6,163 bases of DNA, taken from the NCBI GenBank assembly GCA_030609125.1, contig JAUWCW010000128.1, positions 1-6,163 on the forward strand. The letters are read 5' to 3'. Of this stretch, positions 1 through 5,886 are shown piece by piece (position 1 is the stretch's first letter; every line of letters starts with the position of its first letter). The position numbers and the translations under genes are program-made. The notes beneath the pieces were generated by a model that made no database searches, was not told where the DNA came from, and saw only the letters and a list, made by a program, of their open reading frames with translations. The stretch is from JAUWCW01 sp030609125 [NCBI: Candidatus Rokuibacteriota bacterium]. GTDB taxonomy: Bacteria > JAUVQV01.

Positions 1-258
1 AAGGCGGAGGAACTCGGTGTCTGCCCCGCTGCTACTGAAGCCCGGCTGGACAGCGTGCACGAAGGCAGGAATGCCGGCCGTGCCTGCTGGGTTGTGGCGG
101 GGACGCTCTGCAAGGGAGAGGTGCAGGGGACCTTCGCGAAGAAGTTCGAGGCCTGCGAGAAGTGCGAGTTCTACCTTCAGGTCAGGGAGGAAGAGTTCCC
201 CCAGTTTGTTTTCTCCAGCGTTCTGCTGAACAAGCTGAACGGAGAGGGGGAGGAGTAG
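1..258 (+). CDS. Two-CW domain-containing small cysteine-rich protein (5' end outside window)
   Basis: The frame is open from base 1 to a TAG stop and gives 85 visible residues. The N-terminal part, including any first Cys-Trp motif, lies upstream of the window. Visible cysteines sit in LGVCPAATE (C8), GRACWVVAGTLC (C29-W30 and C37) and EACEKCEFY (C52, C55). This is the signature I recall for the small two-CW domain proteins, found alone (about 80-100 residues) or attached to sensory proteins in Deltaproteobacteria and relatives. Function is unknown; the conserved cysteines suggest metal or redox chemistry, which is inference. After the domain there is a tail of about 20 residues beginning FPQFVF and ending in acidic residues. 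A GTG at base 55 could be read as a start, but it falls inside the conserved block, so the true start is upstream. The gene converges on the rhodanese-ferritin gene 25 bp away. Confidence 0.8.
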   Translation, partial: KAEELGVCPAATEARLDSVHEGRNAGRACWVVAGTLCKGEVQGTFAKKFEACEKCEFYLQVREEEFPQFVFSSVLLNKLNGEGEE

Positions 259-280
259 GCCCGGCGGACTGTGCCGGCCC
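258..280. terminator. GC-rich hairpin between convergent genes, possible weak terminator
   Basis: Bases 258-265 pair with 273-280 (GGCCCGGC against GCCGGCCC, one C-C mismatch), leaving a 7-base loop. The hairpin lies in the 25-bp gap between the stop codons of two convergent genes, where a terminator for both directions would be expected. No T-run follows on either strand, so it is not a canonical intrinsic terminator and may be chance in GC-rich DNA. Confidence 0.25.
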
Positions 281-283
281 GGA

Positions 284-1111
284 TCAGACGCTCTCTTCGA
301 GCAGGGCCGCCAGCCGCCGGAGGTGGCCTTTCTCGTCCTCGATCAGCTCGTCGAGGATCTCCCTGACGGGGGTGAACTCGCTCCTGCCCGCGATCTTCAG
401 GTAGAAGTCGAGGGAGTTGGCCTCCATCTGCATGGAAAGATCCAGGAGCTCCAGGCGGGAGCCCCTCCGCGACCGGGCCCAGTCGAGCGCTTCGTCGATC
501 CTCACCGCCCCCTCCATGTACCCCTTCAGGCCTTCCTCGCCCGTGGGGGTCTCGCATCCGGTGTCGGGTATGACGACCCTGCAGGCCTCGATGAGTTTCC
601 TCTTGTGCCCCTCCTCCGCCTCGACGAGGGCGGCGAAGACCCCGGCGGCCTCGTCGCTCTGCAGCATTTCCCCCACACCCGCGTAGAAAAGCCGCGCCCC
701 CTCTTCCAGCGCCAGGGCGAGGGGGAGAATGTCCACGGCGTACCGCACCCCTTCCAGAAGCTCCAGGCCCCGGCTGTATTCTCCCGTGGCGACAATTCCG
801 TTCCAGGCGTCCATGCCGCCGTCGAGACTCCTGACGCCGTGAAAGCCCTGGCCGGCAAGAATGGAGGCCGCCGAACCGCTGCGCCTGCCTGACTTGCAGT
901 AGGTGACGAGGGGCTTTGTCCGGTCCAGTTCGTTGAGGCGGTCGGCGAGTCGGCTCAGGGGGATGTGGGTCGCACCGGGCAGGTGGCCCCCCTCGTACTC
1001 CCTGGGTTCACGGACGTCGAGGAGAGTGAAGTCGTCCCCCTTTTCTTTCTCCAGCTGCGCCTTCAGTTCGTCCACCGGGACAAGCGGGACTTTCCTGAAA
1101 ATGTTTAACAT
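284..1111 (-). CDS. Rhodanese-ferritin fusion protein (sulfurtransferase domain plus rubrerythrin-like di-iron domain)
   Basis: The protein has 275 residues, no signal peptide, and is presumably cytoplasmic. Residues ~10-112 form a rhodanese domain: LDVREPREYE (31-40), GHLPGA (42-47), the active-site loop CKSGRRS with catalytic Cys72, and the LDGGMDAW block (97-104). Rhodanese domains carry sulfane sulfur as a Cys persulfide. Residues ~120-275 form a four-helix ferritin/rubrerythrin-like domain with two half-sites: E136/E137 with E166-x-x-H169, and E230 with E260-x-x-H263, fitting a di-iron site. No rubredoxin-type CxxC iron centre is visible. The ATG is supported by a perfect Shine-Dalgarno 7 nt upstream. 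It is the last gene of the leftward set and could share the transcript of its two upstream neighbours. Fusions of this kind are known in anaerobes, but their substrate is not established; persulfide handling or peroxide/iron detoxification are possibilities. Confidence 0.9.
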   Translation of the reverse strand: MLNIFRKVPLVPVDELKAQLEKEKGDDFTLLDVREPREYEGGHLPGATHIPLSRLADRLNELDRTKPLVTYCKSGRRSGSAASILAGQGFHGVRSLDGGMDAWNGIVATGEYSRGLELLEGVRYAVDILPLALALEEGARLFYAGVGEMLQSDEAAGVFAALVEAEEGHKRKLIEACRVVIPDTGCETPTGEEGLKGYMEGAVRIDEALDWARSRRGSRLELLDLSMQMEANSLDFYLKIAGRSEFTPVREILDELIEDEKGHLRRLAALLEESV

Positions 1112-1118
1112 GGTCTCG

Positions 1119-1127
1119 CACCTCCTT
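1119..1127 (-). promoter_or_regulatory. Perfect Shine-Dalgarno of the rhodanese-ferritin gene
   Basis: Read on the minus strand this is AAGGAGGTG, fully complementary to the usual 16S rRNA 3' end, 7 nt before the ATG at 1111. It fixes the start codon and suggests strong independent translation even if the gene is cotranscribed. It contrasts with the weak or absent sites of the two genes upstream of it. Confidence 0.85.
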
Positions 1128-1132
1128 CCCGG

Positions 1133-1168
1133 CTGTCACCCCGAGCTTTTCGCTCTGTCATCCTCGGA
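1133..1168. repeat. Imperfect direct/inverted repeats in the hydroxylase to rhodanese-ferritin gap
   Basis: The 76-bp gap holds two related 14-mers, CTGTCACCCCGAGC (1133-1146) and CTGTCATCCTCGGA (1155-1168), identical at 9 of 14 bases. There is also a small hairpin GAGC-TTTTC-GCTC (1143-1155) and a longer-range CCGAG/CTCGG pair (1141-1145 with 1163-1167). The CTGTCATCC core resembles the start of a short dispersed repeat common in intergenic DNA of many bacteria, but only part of it is here. It could be a decayed repeat copy, a leader hairpin or chance. Confidence 0.25.
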
Positions 1169-1187
1169 CATCACGTTCCCGGATTGT

Positions 1188-1982
1188 TCAGCGCCTCTTG
1201 TCCCCCAGGGGCATGAGCAGCATGTGGGGGAGCCGGAGCTTCGACGGGTCCCTGAAGTTGGCAAGCCCTATCGTCATGCCCGTGTGCCCCTTCACCGGCT
1301 GGTCCCGGTACGTGCCGAAAAACCGGTCCCAGACGGAGAGGTTGAACCCGTAGTTGCTGTTCGTTTCCCCGATGATGACCGAGTGGTGCACGCGGTGCAT
1401 GTCGGGTGTGACGATGACGGAGCGCAGCGGCTTGTCGATCCCGAGAGGCAGGGCGAAGTTGCTGTGGTTGAACATGGCTGTACCGTTGAGGATGATCTCA
1501 AAGGCGAGCACCGACCAGACAGGGGCTCCGAGAAGCGCCACGGCGGCCATCTTGACGAACATGGAGAGAATGATCTCCACCGGGTGAAAGCGGGCCCCCG
1601 TTGTGACGTCGATGTCCATGTCGGCGTGATGCATCATGTGCAGCTTCCAGAAGGGCCTGACGACGTGGAAGATCACGTGCTGCCAGTAGATGAGCATGTC
1701 GAGAAGGATGATGACCGCCACGCCCTCCAGGAAACCCGGGAAACCGGTCCAGTTGAAGAGGCCCCATCCCTTCGCGGAGGCCCACGCCGCTGCCCCCGTC
1801 GCTCCCGCGGGCGCGATGAGCCGGACGAGAAAAGAGTTGAGAAAGGTGACGGAGATATTGTTGAGCCACCGCATACCCTTGCCGGTCAGGAGCTTCCGGC
1901 GGGGAGCCTTGATCTCCAGCAGGGCCATGAGGGCGAAGATCCCGAAGTAGGAAACGAGACGGACAGCGAGTTCGCCTTTCAT
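1188..1982 (-). CDS. Fatty acid hydroxylase / sterol desaturase family membrane di-iron enzyme
   Basis: The protein has 264 residues. It shows the histidine clusters of the fatty acid hydroxylase superfamily in order: QHVIFH (H102, H106), HMMHH (H115, H118, H119), FNHSNF (H173) and HRVHH (H196, H199, H200). These ligate a di-iron centre that uses O2 to hydroxylate or desaturate a membrane lipid. Hydrophobic stretches at ~8-23, ~44-68, ~83-101 and ~142-165 fit an integral inner-membrane protein with the active site on the cytoplasmic face. The substrate cannot be read from the sequence; sterol, fatty acyl, carotenoid and alkylglycerol lipids are all handled by this superfamily. The frame extends upstream into the transporter gene, but the ATG chosen lies 2 nt after that gene's stop and begins a natural N-terminus (MKGELAVRLV). 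No Shine-Dalgarno precedes it, so translation is probably coupled to the upstream gene. Confidence 0.88.
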   Translation of the reverse strand: MKGELAVRLVSYFGIFALMALLEIKAPRRKLLTGKGMRWLNNISVTFLNSFLVRLIAPAGATGAAAWASAKGWGLFNWTGFPGFLEGVAVIILLDMLIYWQHVIFHVVRPFWKLHMMHHADMDIDVTTGARFHPVEIILSMFVKMAAVALLGAPVWSVLAFEIILNGTAMFNHSNFALPLGIDKPLRSVIVTPDMHRVHHSVIIGETNSNYGFNLSVWDRFFGTYRDQPVKGHTGMTIGLANFRDPSKLRLPHMLLMPLGDKRR

Positions 1983-1984
1983 GG

Positions 1985-2683
1985 TCAGCTTGCGGAGAAG
2001 GGGTTGTAGCTGATCCCGCGGTCGTAGTGGTCGATCCCCTCCCTCCGCTTCAGCCCGTTGACGAGCAGGTAAGTGAAGGGGGTGGCGGCGGCCTCGAAGA
2101 GCACCTTGAAGACGTAGTTGGAGACGATGATCGACAGCAGGAGGGAGGGGGGGAGGACCCCGGCGAAGGCGATGACGACGAAAAGGAGGGTGTCCACCCC
2201 CTCGCCGACAAGAGTGGAGCCGATAGTTCTCAGGAAGAGGTACTTTCCTTCGGTCCACACTTTCATCCGGGAGATGATGTAGGAGTTGGAGAACTCCCCC
2301 ATCCAGAAGGCGACGAGGCTGCCGGCGACGATTCTCGGAGTCAGCCCCAGGATGGCGTCGTAGGACTCCTGGTGCGCCCAGCCCTCGGCCGCCGGGAGTC
2401 GGCCTACCACTGTCAGCACCAGGGCCATGAGGGCGGTGGCGAAGAAGCCCGCCCAGATCACCCGCCTCGCCCGTCGGTACCCGTAGACCTCTGTCAGGAC
2501 GTCGCCGAAGATGTAGCTGACGGGAAAGAGGATCGTCCCCCCGTCGAAAGTGAACGGGCCGAGAACCAGGATCTTGGAAGAGGCGATGTTGGAAATGAGA
2601 AGAACGGCGACGAAGGCGGCCAGAAGGAAATCATAGTACTGGCGGCCCTCACTGTCCCCGTTGCCATGTGCTCTCCTGCTCAT
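1985..2683 (-). CDS. yhhQ: YhhQ/VUT-family queuosine precursor transporter
   Basis: The protein has 232 residues, close to the ~220 of E. coli YhhQ, with about six hydrophobic helices. Hallmarks are the SNIASSKI segment after the first helix (31-38), the block from DGGTILFPVSY (47-57) through IFGDVLTEVYGYRRARR (58-74), and EGVDTLLFV (161-169). The family imports queuosine precursors (preQ0/preQ1 in E. coli; some homologues take queuine) across the inner membrane for modification of tRNA anticodons at position 34. The N-terminus before the first helix is polar (about 15 residues). No Shine-Dalgarno precedes the ATG, but a TATAAT lies 8 nt upstream, so the mRNA may be leaderless. No queuosine biosynthesis gene is in the window, and the short upstream gap leaves no room for a preQ1 riboswitch. 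It is the first gene of the leftward set. Confidence 0.9.
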   Translation of the reverse strand: MSRRAHGNGDSEGRQYYDFLLAAFVAVLLISNIASSKILVLGPFTFDGGTILFPVSYIFGDVLTEVYGYRRARRVIWAGFFATALMALVLTVVGRLPAAEGWAHQESYDAILGLTPRIVAGSLVAFWMGEFSNSYIISRMKVWTEGKYLFLRTIGSTLVGEGVDTLLFVVIAFAGVLPPSLLLSIIVSNYVFKVLFEAAATPFTYLLVNGLKRREGIDHYDRGISYNPFSAS

Positions 2684-2691
2684 GGAACGCG

Positions 2692-2720
2692 ATTATACCG
2701 TATTCCCCGGCGCTTCTTGA
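2692..2720 (-). promoter_or_regulatory. Candidate promoter of yhhQ (perfect -10, weak -35)
   Basis: On the minus strand 2697-2692 reads TATAAT, a perfect sigma-70 -10 box. At a 17-bp spacer the -35 position (2720-2715) reads TCAAGA, only 3 of 6 to consensus. The -10 ends 8 nt before the ATG, so transcription would begin at or within about 2 nt of the start codon, implying a leaderless or nearly leaderless message. This agrees with the missing Shine-Dalgarno. Confidence 0.45.
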
Positions 2721-2745
2721 CAGTCTCATGCTCAGGGGGTAGAAA
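2717..2745 (+). promoter_or_regulatory. Candidate promoter of the MlaC-like/RND operon
   Basis: A perfect -35 TTGACA (2717-2722) is followed after exactly 17 bp by TAGAAA (2740-2745), 4 of 6 to the -10 consensus. The predicted start point falls at about 2752, the A of the ATG itself. A purine-rich AGGGGGT (2734-2740) lies 11 nt before the ATG and could be a ribosome-binding site if transcription starts further upstream. Both readings cannot be right for one transcript. The element overlaps the -35 region of the opposing yhhQ promoter. Confidence 0.4.
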
Positions 2746-2751
2746 GATTTC

Positions 2752-3387
2752 ATGGAAGCCGCCGTCCGTCCCCTGTTCCGTAAACTGATGGTGTGCGGGC
2801 TCTTTGTCGGCGTGCTGATTCCCGCTCCCTGCCGCGCAGGCCTGTCCGCCGCCTCCCAGTCGCCGCTGCAGGTCGTGCGCAACTCCAACCAGTCGATTCT
2901 CGACATCTACGCCGAACGGGAAACAATCAACCAGGCGGCGGAGGACGAGATCTTCCGCATCATCGATGAGGTCACCGACTTCGAAGCCATTGCGGAGGCG
3001 GTGGCGGAACGATTCTGCGGAAAGCTTACGGCGGAGCAGTGCCGGGAGTTCAAGGACGTCTTCATCGAGCTCCTGCAGGTATCTTCCGTCAGGAAGCTCG
3101 GCCGCTACCGCGCCGACAGCTTCGACTATCTCGGTGAGAGCAGGGACGAAGGGCAGGCCGTGGTCGACACCGTGGCCCACTTCGAAGAAGAGCAGCTCAG
3201 CCTCGTCTACCACCTGGCCCTCGATGAGGGGAAGTGGCGAATCGTCAACTACGTCGTCGATGACGTGGACACCATCCGCAACTACCGCAAACAGTTCAAG
3301 AGACTCTTTGCGAAGAAGAATTACGAAGAGGTCGTTCAGCGCCTGAGAGACAGGATCGCCTCCTATGAGCAGGAAGCCGCGCAGTAG
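2752..3387 (+). CDS. MlaC/Ttg2D-family periplasmic lipid-binding protein (HpnM-like)
   Basis: The protein has 211 residues, the usual size of MlaC. A signal peptide is visible: positive residues R6, R10 and K11, hydrophobic LMVCGLFVGVLIPAP (12-26), and a likely cleavage after CRA (27-29). The mature part carries the family pattern: IIDEVTDFEAIAEA (70-83), LTAEQCREFKDVF (92-104), SLVYHLAL (150-157), KWRIVNYVVDDV (161-172) and the closing NYRKQFKRL (177-185). These proteins are soluble periplasmic carriers of phospholipids or other lipids. MlaC normally works with the MlaFEDB ABC importer, but the partner here is an RND pump 20 nt downstream, as in the HpnM/HpnN pairs of hopanoid clusters. The family's conserved tryptophan region reads ERFCGKLTAEQC, giving C89 and C97, which could form a disulfide. 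The ATG at 2752 is preferred over the in-frame ATG at 2788, which would drop the positively charged n-region and has no ribosome site. Confidence 0.88.
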   Translation: MEAAVRPLFRKLMVCGLFVGVLIPAPCRAGLSAASQSPLQVVRNSNQSILDIYAERETINQAAEDEIFRIIDEVTDFEAIAEAVAERFCGKLTAEQCREFKDVFIELLQVSSVRKLGRYRADSFDYLGESRDEGQAVVDTVAHFEEEQLSLVYHLALDEGKWRIVNYVVDDVDTIRNYRKQFKRLFAKKNYEEVVQRLRDRIASYEQEAAQ

Positions 3388-3392
3388 CCGCC

Positions 3393-3400
3393 GGTGAGGT
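3393..3400 (+). promoter_or_regulatory. Shine-Dalgarno of the RND transporter gene
   Basis: GGTGAGGT lies 7 nt before the ATG at 3408 within the 20-bp gap after the MlaC-like gene. It supports that start codon. The short gap with no terminator-like hairpin indicates one transcript for the two genes. Confidence 0.6.
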
Positions 3401-3407
3401 CCTTGCC

Positions 3408-5801
3408 ATGCACCGATTTTACACCGTCCTCGTAAACACCCTCTGCCGCAGCGCCGTTCGGTATCCCTGGCTCTGGTTCCTGGCCGTTCTGCTTCTCTGC
3501 GTCCCCGCCGTCTGGCAGGTCAGCGGAATCGGAATCGACACGGACCTCATCCGCCTTCTGCCCCGCACGAGCCGGGCGTCGTTGCTGACGCAGCAGCTGG
3601 AGGACGTCGTCAGCGACGGGGGGTACTTCACGGTCATGCTCGAGAGCGACGACCGGGAACGGCTCCTCGAGGCGGTCCGGTACGCGGAGACGAAGATAGC
3701 CGCCCTCGACGGGGTGGAGTCGGTGCAGTACCGCTGGCCCGTGGAGTTCATCGAAACCTACCGCTACCTGCTCATCCCCGACGATTATCTGGACCGCATC
3801 TATGAGGAGGTCATCGGCTGGGAAACGGAGGTGAATCCCTTCGTGGACGATCTCTCCGCCGGCACGGAGGAGGCGGAGGAGACCTGGGGCGACCGGGAGG
3901 ACAGGGAGGACCTGAAGCTGGCGATGCAGCGGTACCTGGACCTGCACGAATACCACGAGAGCGATGACGGCCGGGTCATCGGCATGTTCATCAGGACCTA
4001 CAAGGGCGTCACGAGCCTCGGCGCCGTCCGCAGCCTTTACGGGGAGCTGGAGAGGATCGCCGCGGACATCACCGATGAGTACGGCGTCTGGTCCGGCGTC
4101 TCCGGATCACACCGGAACAAGCTCGATGAGTACGGGCTCATCGTCTCCGACCTGAACCGCTCCGGGACGGTGGCGGCTGCCCTGATCGTCATCCTCCTGC
4201 TCGTCAGCTTCCGGTCCGTGCCGGTGGTGGCCGTCGTCCTCTATCCCCTGTGCGTCGGGCTTCTCTGGGCGTTTTCCCTTGTCCCCGCCACGGTGGGGGA
4301 CCTGAACCTCATCACCGCCTTTCTGCTGGTGATCATGTTCGGCATGGGGGTGGACTACTCCATCCACCTTCTCAAGCGGTTCCAGGTGGAGATCTCACGG
4401 CTGGGGCTCGAGGAGGCGCTGCGGGAGACGTACCTCTCCACCGGATCCTCGGTCGTCGTCTCCGCCCTGACCACCGCCCTTGCCCTGAGCATCCTCGCGG
4501 TCTCGGACTTCAGGGGTTTTTCCGAGTTCGGCATCGTCGGCGCTCTCTCCATCGTCATGATGCTGCTGTCGATGTTCATTTCCCTCCCGGCGGCGCTCGT
4601 GGCGGGACACCGCGCCGGGCTGATCCGCCACTCCACGGGCAGGGGGTTCCCCGTCCTTCTCCCCCGAACCTGGCTCACACTGCTTCTGGCGGGATGCACC
4701 GTCGTCGCCGCCGTCTCCCTCGTGCGGAACCTCGCCTTCGACTACAACTTCCGCAACCTCCAGTTCGACAAGGGAAAAATTGCGGGGCTAAAGGAGGTAA
4801 AGAAACGCCAGCGGCTCGTCTACTCCGCTTCCATCTCGCCCGGGGCGATCTACCTTGCCGACGATCTCGACGCTGTGGAGAGGCTCGCCAGGGCCCTGAG
4901 GAAAGCGGCGGCGGAGCCGGGCTCCATACTCGGCAGAGTGAGGAGCCTGCGCGATTATGCGCCTTCTCCCCGGGATCTCGAGGAGCGAAGAATCCTGCTG
5001 GAGGACATCAAGGACGTGCTGAGGGGGAAGTGGACAGCGCGAATCGAGGATCCGGAGAGGCGAAAGCTGGTGGACGATTTCCGACGGTGGGAAGTGCCGC
5101 CGCGGGCGCCGGAGCCCTCTGAGCTGCCGGAAAGCATGAAGAGGGCGTATCAGTCGAAGGACGGATCCGGGAAGTACCTCGTTTCCGTTCACCCCGCGGC
5201 GGACCGCAAGAACGGCCTGAACGCCATGGCCTTCGCCCGGGAGCTCTACGACCTCGAGGACCCCGGCGGAGTCACAGGTCCCATCGGCGAAACGGTGGTT
5301 TTTGCCGAGATCATATGGATTGTCACCGGCGAGGGGCTCTGGCTCACTCTCCTGACCTTCGGCGGCGTGTTTCTCATCGTTCTCGCCTACCGCCGGTCCC
5401 TGAGGGACACTCTCTGGATCCTCCTCCCCCTCGCCGGCGGGGTCGTTCTGGCCCTCGGGGCGCTGGCGGCGGCGGGGCTGAAGCTCAACTTTTTCAACGT
5501 CGTGGTGATCCCGGCCCTCATCGGCATGGGGGTGGACGGCGGCGTCCACTACTACCGGAGGTGGCGCGAGCTGGGAGGGGATGTGCCCGAAACCCAGCGG
5601 GAGCTCTTCGATCCCCTGTCGATCGCCAACTGGACGACCATGATAGGGTACTCGGGAATGGTATTCGCCAACCACCCGGGGATCCGCTCCATCGGTATCT
5701 TCGCCTGCGTGGGGATCCTCTTCATCTGGCTGACCACACTCTTTCTCCTCCCCGGGATGCTGACTCTGGCCGCCCGGGAGAGATCCCGCCCCGAAAGCTG
5801 A
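3408..5801 (+). CDS. RND-superfamily MMPL/HpnN-like lipid transporter, 12 transmembrane helices
   Basis: The 797-residue protein has the duplicated RND fold. Helix 1 (~20-38) is followed by a large periplasmic loop (~39-250) and helices 2-6 (~254-400). Helix 7 (~420-439) is followed by a second loop (~440-637) and helices 8-12 (~641-783). The equivalent mid-helix motifs are FGMGVDYSIH (D316, Y317) and IGMGVDGGVH (D710), the acidic positions expected to couple proton flow. Loop 1 contains a strongly acidic patch (~147-170). Members of this family (MmpL, HpnN, sterol-sensing-domain proteins) move hydrophobic lipids out of the inner membrane; HpnN carries hopanoids to the outer membrane. Pairing with an MlaC-like carrier just upstream favours a lipid cargo. 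HpnN itself is usually somewhat longer and lies among hopanoid genes, none of which is visible here, so the cargo is unassigned and no symbol is given. Tripartite antibiotic efflux is unlikely: there is no adaptor or outer-membrane channel gene. Confidence 0.88.
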   Translation: MHRFYTVLVNTLCRSAVRYPWLWFLAVLLLCVPAVWQVSGIGIDTDLIRLLPRTSRASLLTQQLEDVVSDGGYFTVMLESDDRERLLEAVRYAETKIAALDGVESVQYRWPVEFIETYRYLLIPDDYLDRIYEEVIGWETEVNPFVDDLSAGTEEAEETWGDREDREDLKLAMQRYLDLHEYHESDDGRVIGMFIRTYKGVTSLGAVRSLYGELERIAADITDEYGVWSGVSGSHRNKLDEYGLIVSDLNRSGTVAAALIVILLLVSFRSVPVVAVVLYPLCVGLLWAFSLVPATVGDLNLITAFLLVIMFGMGVDYSIHLLKRFQVEISRLGLEEALRETYLSTGSSVVVSALTTALALSILAVSDFRGFSEFGIVGALSIVMMLLSMFISLPAALVAGHRAGLIRHSTGRGFPVLLPRTWLTLLLAGCTVVAAVSLVRNLAFDYNFRNLQFDKGKIAGLKEVKKRQRLVYSASISPGAIYLADDLDAVERLARALRKAAAEPGSILGRVRSLRDYAPSPRDLEERRILLEDIKDVLRGKWTARIEDPERRKLVDDFRRWEVPPRAPEPSELPESMKRAYQSKDGSGKYLVSVHPAADRKNGLNAMAFARELYDLEDPGGVTGPIGETVVFAEIIWIVTGEGLWLTLLTFGGVFLIVLAYRRSLRDTLWILLPLAGGVVLALGALAAAGLKLNFFNVVVIPALIGMGVDGGVHYYRRWRELGGDVPETQRELFDPLSIANWTTMIGYSGMVFANHPGIRSIGIFACVGILFIWLTTLFLLPGMLTLAARERSRPES

Positions 5802-5824
5802 GGGACAGGCTCCGCCCATACACC

Positions 5825-5851
5825 TTTCAGGGACTCCATCTTTCCCTGGAA
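5825..5851. other. Hairpin downstream of the RND gene, not a canonical terminator
   Basis: TTTCAGGGA (5825-5833) can pair with TCCCTGGAA (5843-5851), nine positions with one G-U wobble and a 9-base loop. It starts 24 bases after the RND stop, where a terminator might sit. The downstream bases (CAAAACCTT) form no T-run, so it would be a weak terminator or an mRNA 3' stabilising structure at best. Confidence 0.3.
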
Positions 5852-5886
5852 CAAAACCTTCCCGCTGTTGTCATCTGTACTGGAAG

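Noticed and set aside
903-2009. Long plus-strand open frame (368 codons) opposite the rhodanese-ferritin and hydroxylase genes
   Set aside because: It is antisense to two genes with clear family motifs, has low-complexity composition rich in Arg, Asp, His and Pro, and no domain. It is a by-product of high GC.
1983-2258. Upstream extension of the hydroxylase frame to an earlier start at 2258
   Set aside because: The extra 92 residues overlap yhhQ, are Arg/His/Pro-rich and unlike the family. The ATG at 1982 gives a normal-length protein just after the yhhQ stop.
2684-2751. preQ1 riboswitch upstream of yhhQ
   Set aside because: The gap is only 68 bp, shared with a divergent gene, and the predicted transcript starts at the ATG. 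No preQ1-type pseudoknot elements were recognised.
2027-2788. Plus-strand open frame (253 codons) opposite yhhQ and across the divergent promoter
   Set aside because: The sequence is Gly/Glu/Asp/His-rich with no recognisable fold, and runs antisense to the well-supported YhhQ gene.
2680-3956. Two minus-strand open frames (2680-3213 and 3363-3956) opposite the MlaC-like and RND genes
   Set aside because: Both mirror the codon pattern of the real plus-strand genes, show no domain or ribosome site, and conflict with proteins carrying clear signal peptides and membrane segments.
4250-5122. Plus-strand open frame in another phase inside the RND gene
   Set aside because: It lies fully within the RND coding sequence and is Arg/Gly/Pro/His-rich frameshifted sequence without homology-like motifs.
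4788-5819. Minus-strand open frame (343 codons) opposite the second half of the RND gene
   Set aside because: It is an antisense shadow of a GC-rich gene, with no domain and biased composition.
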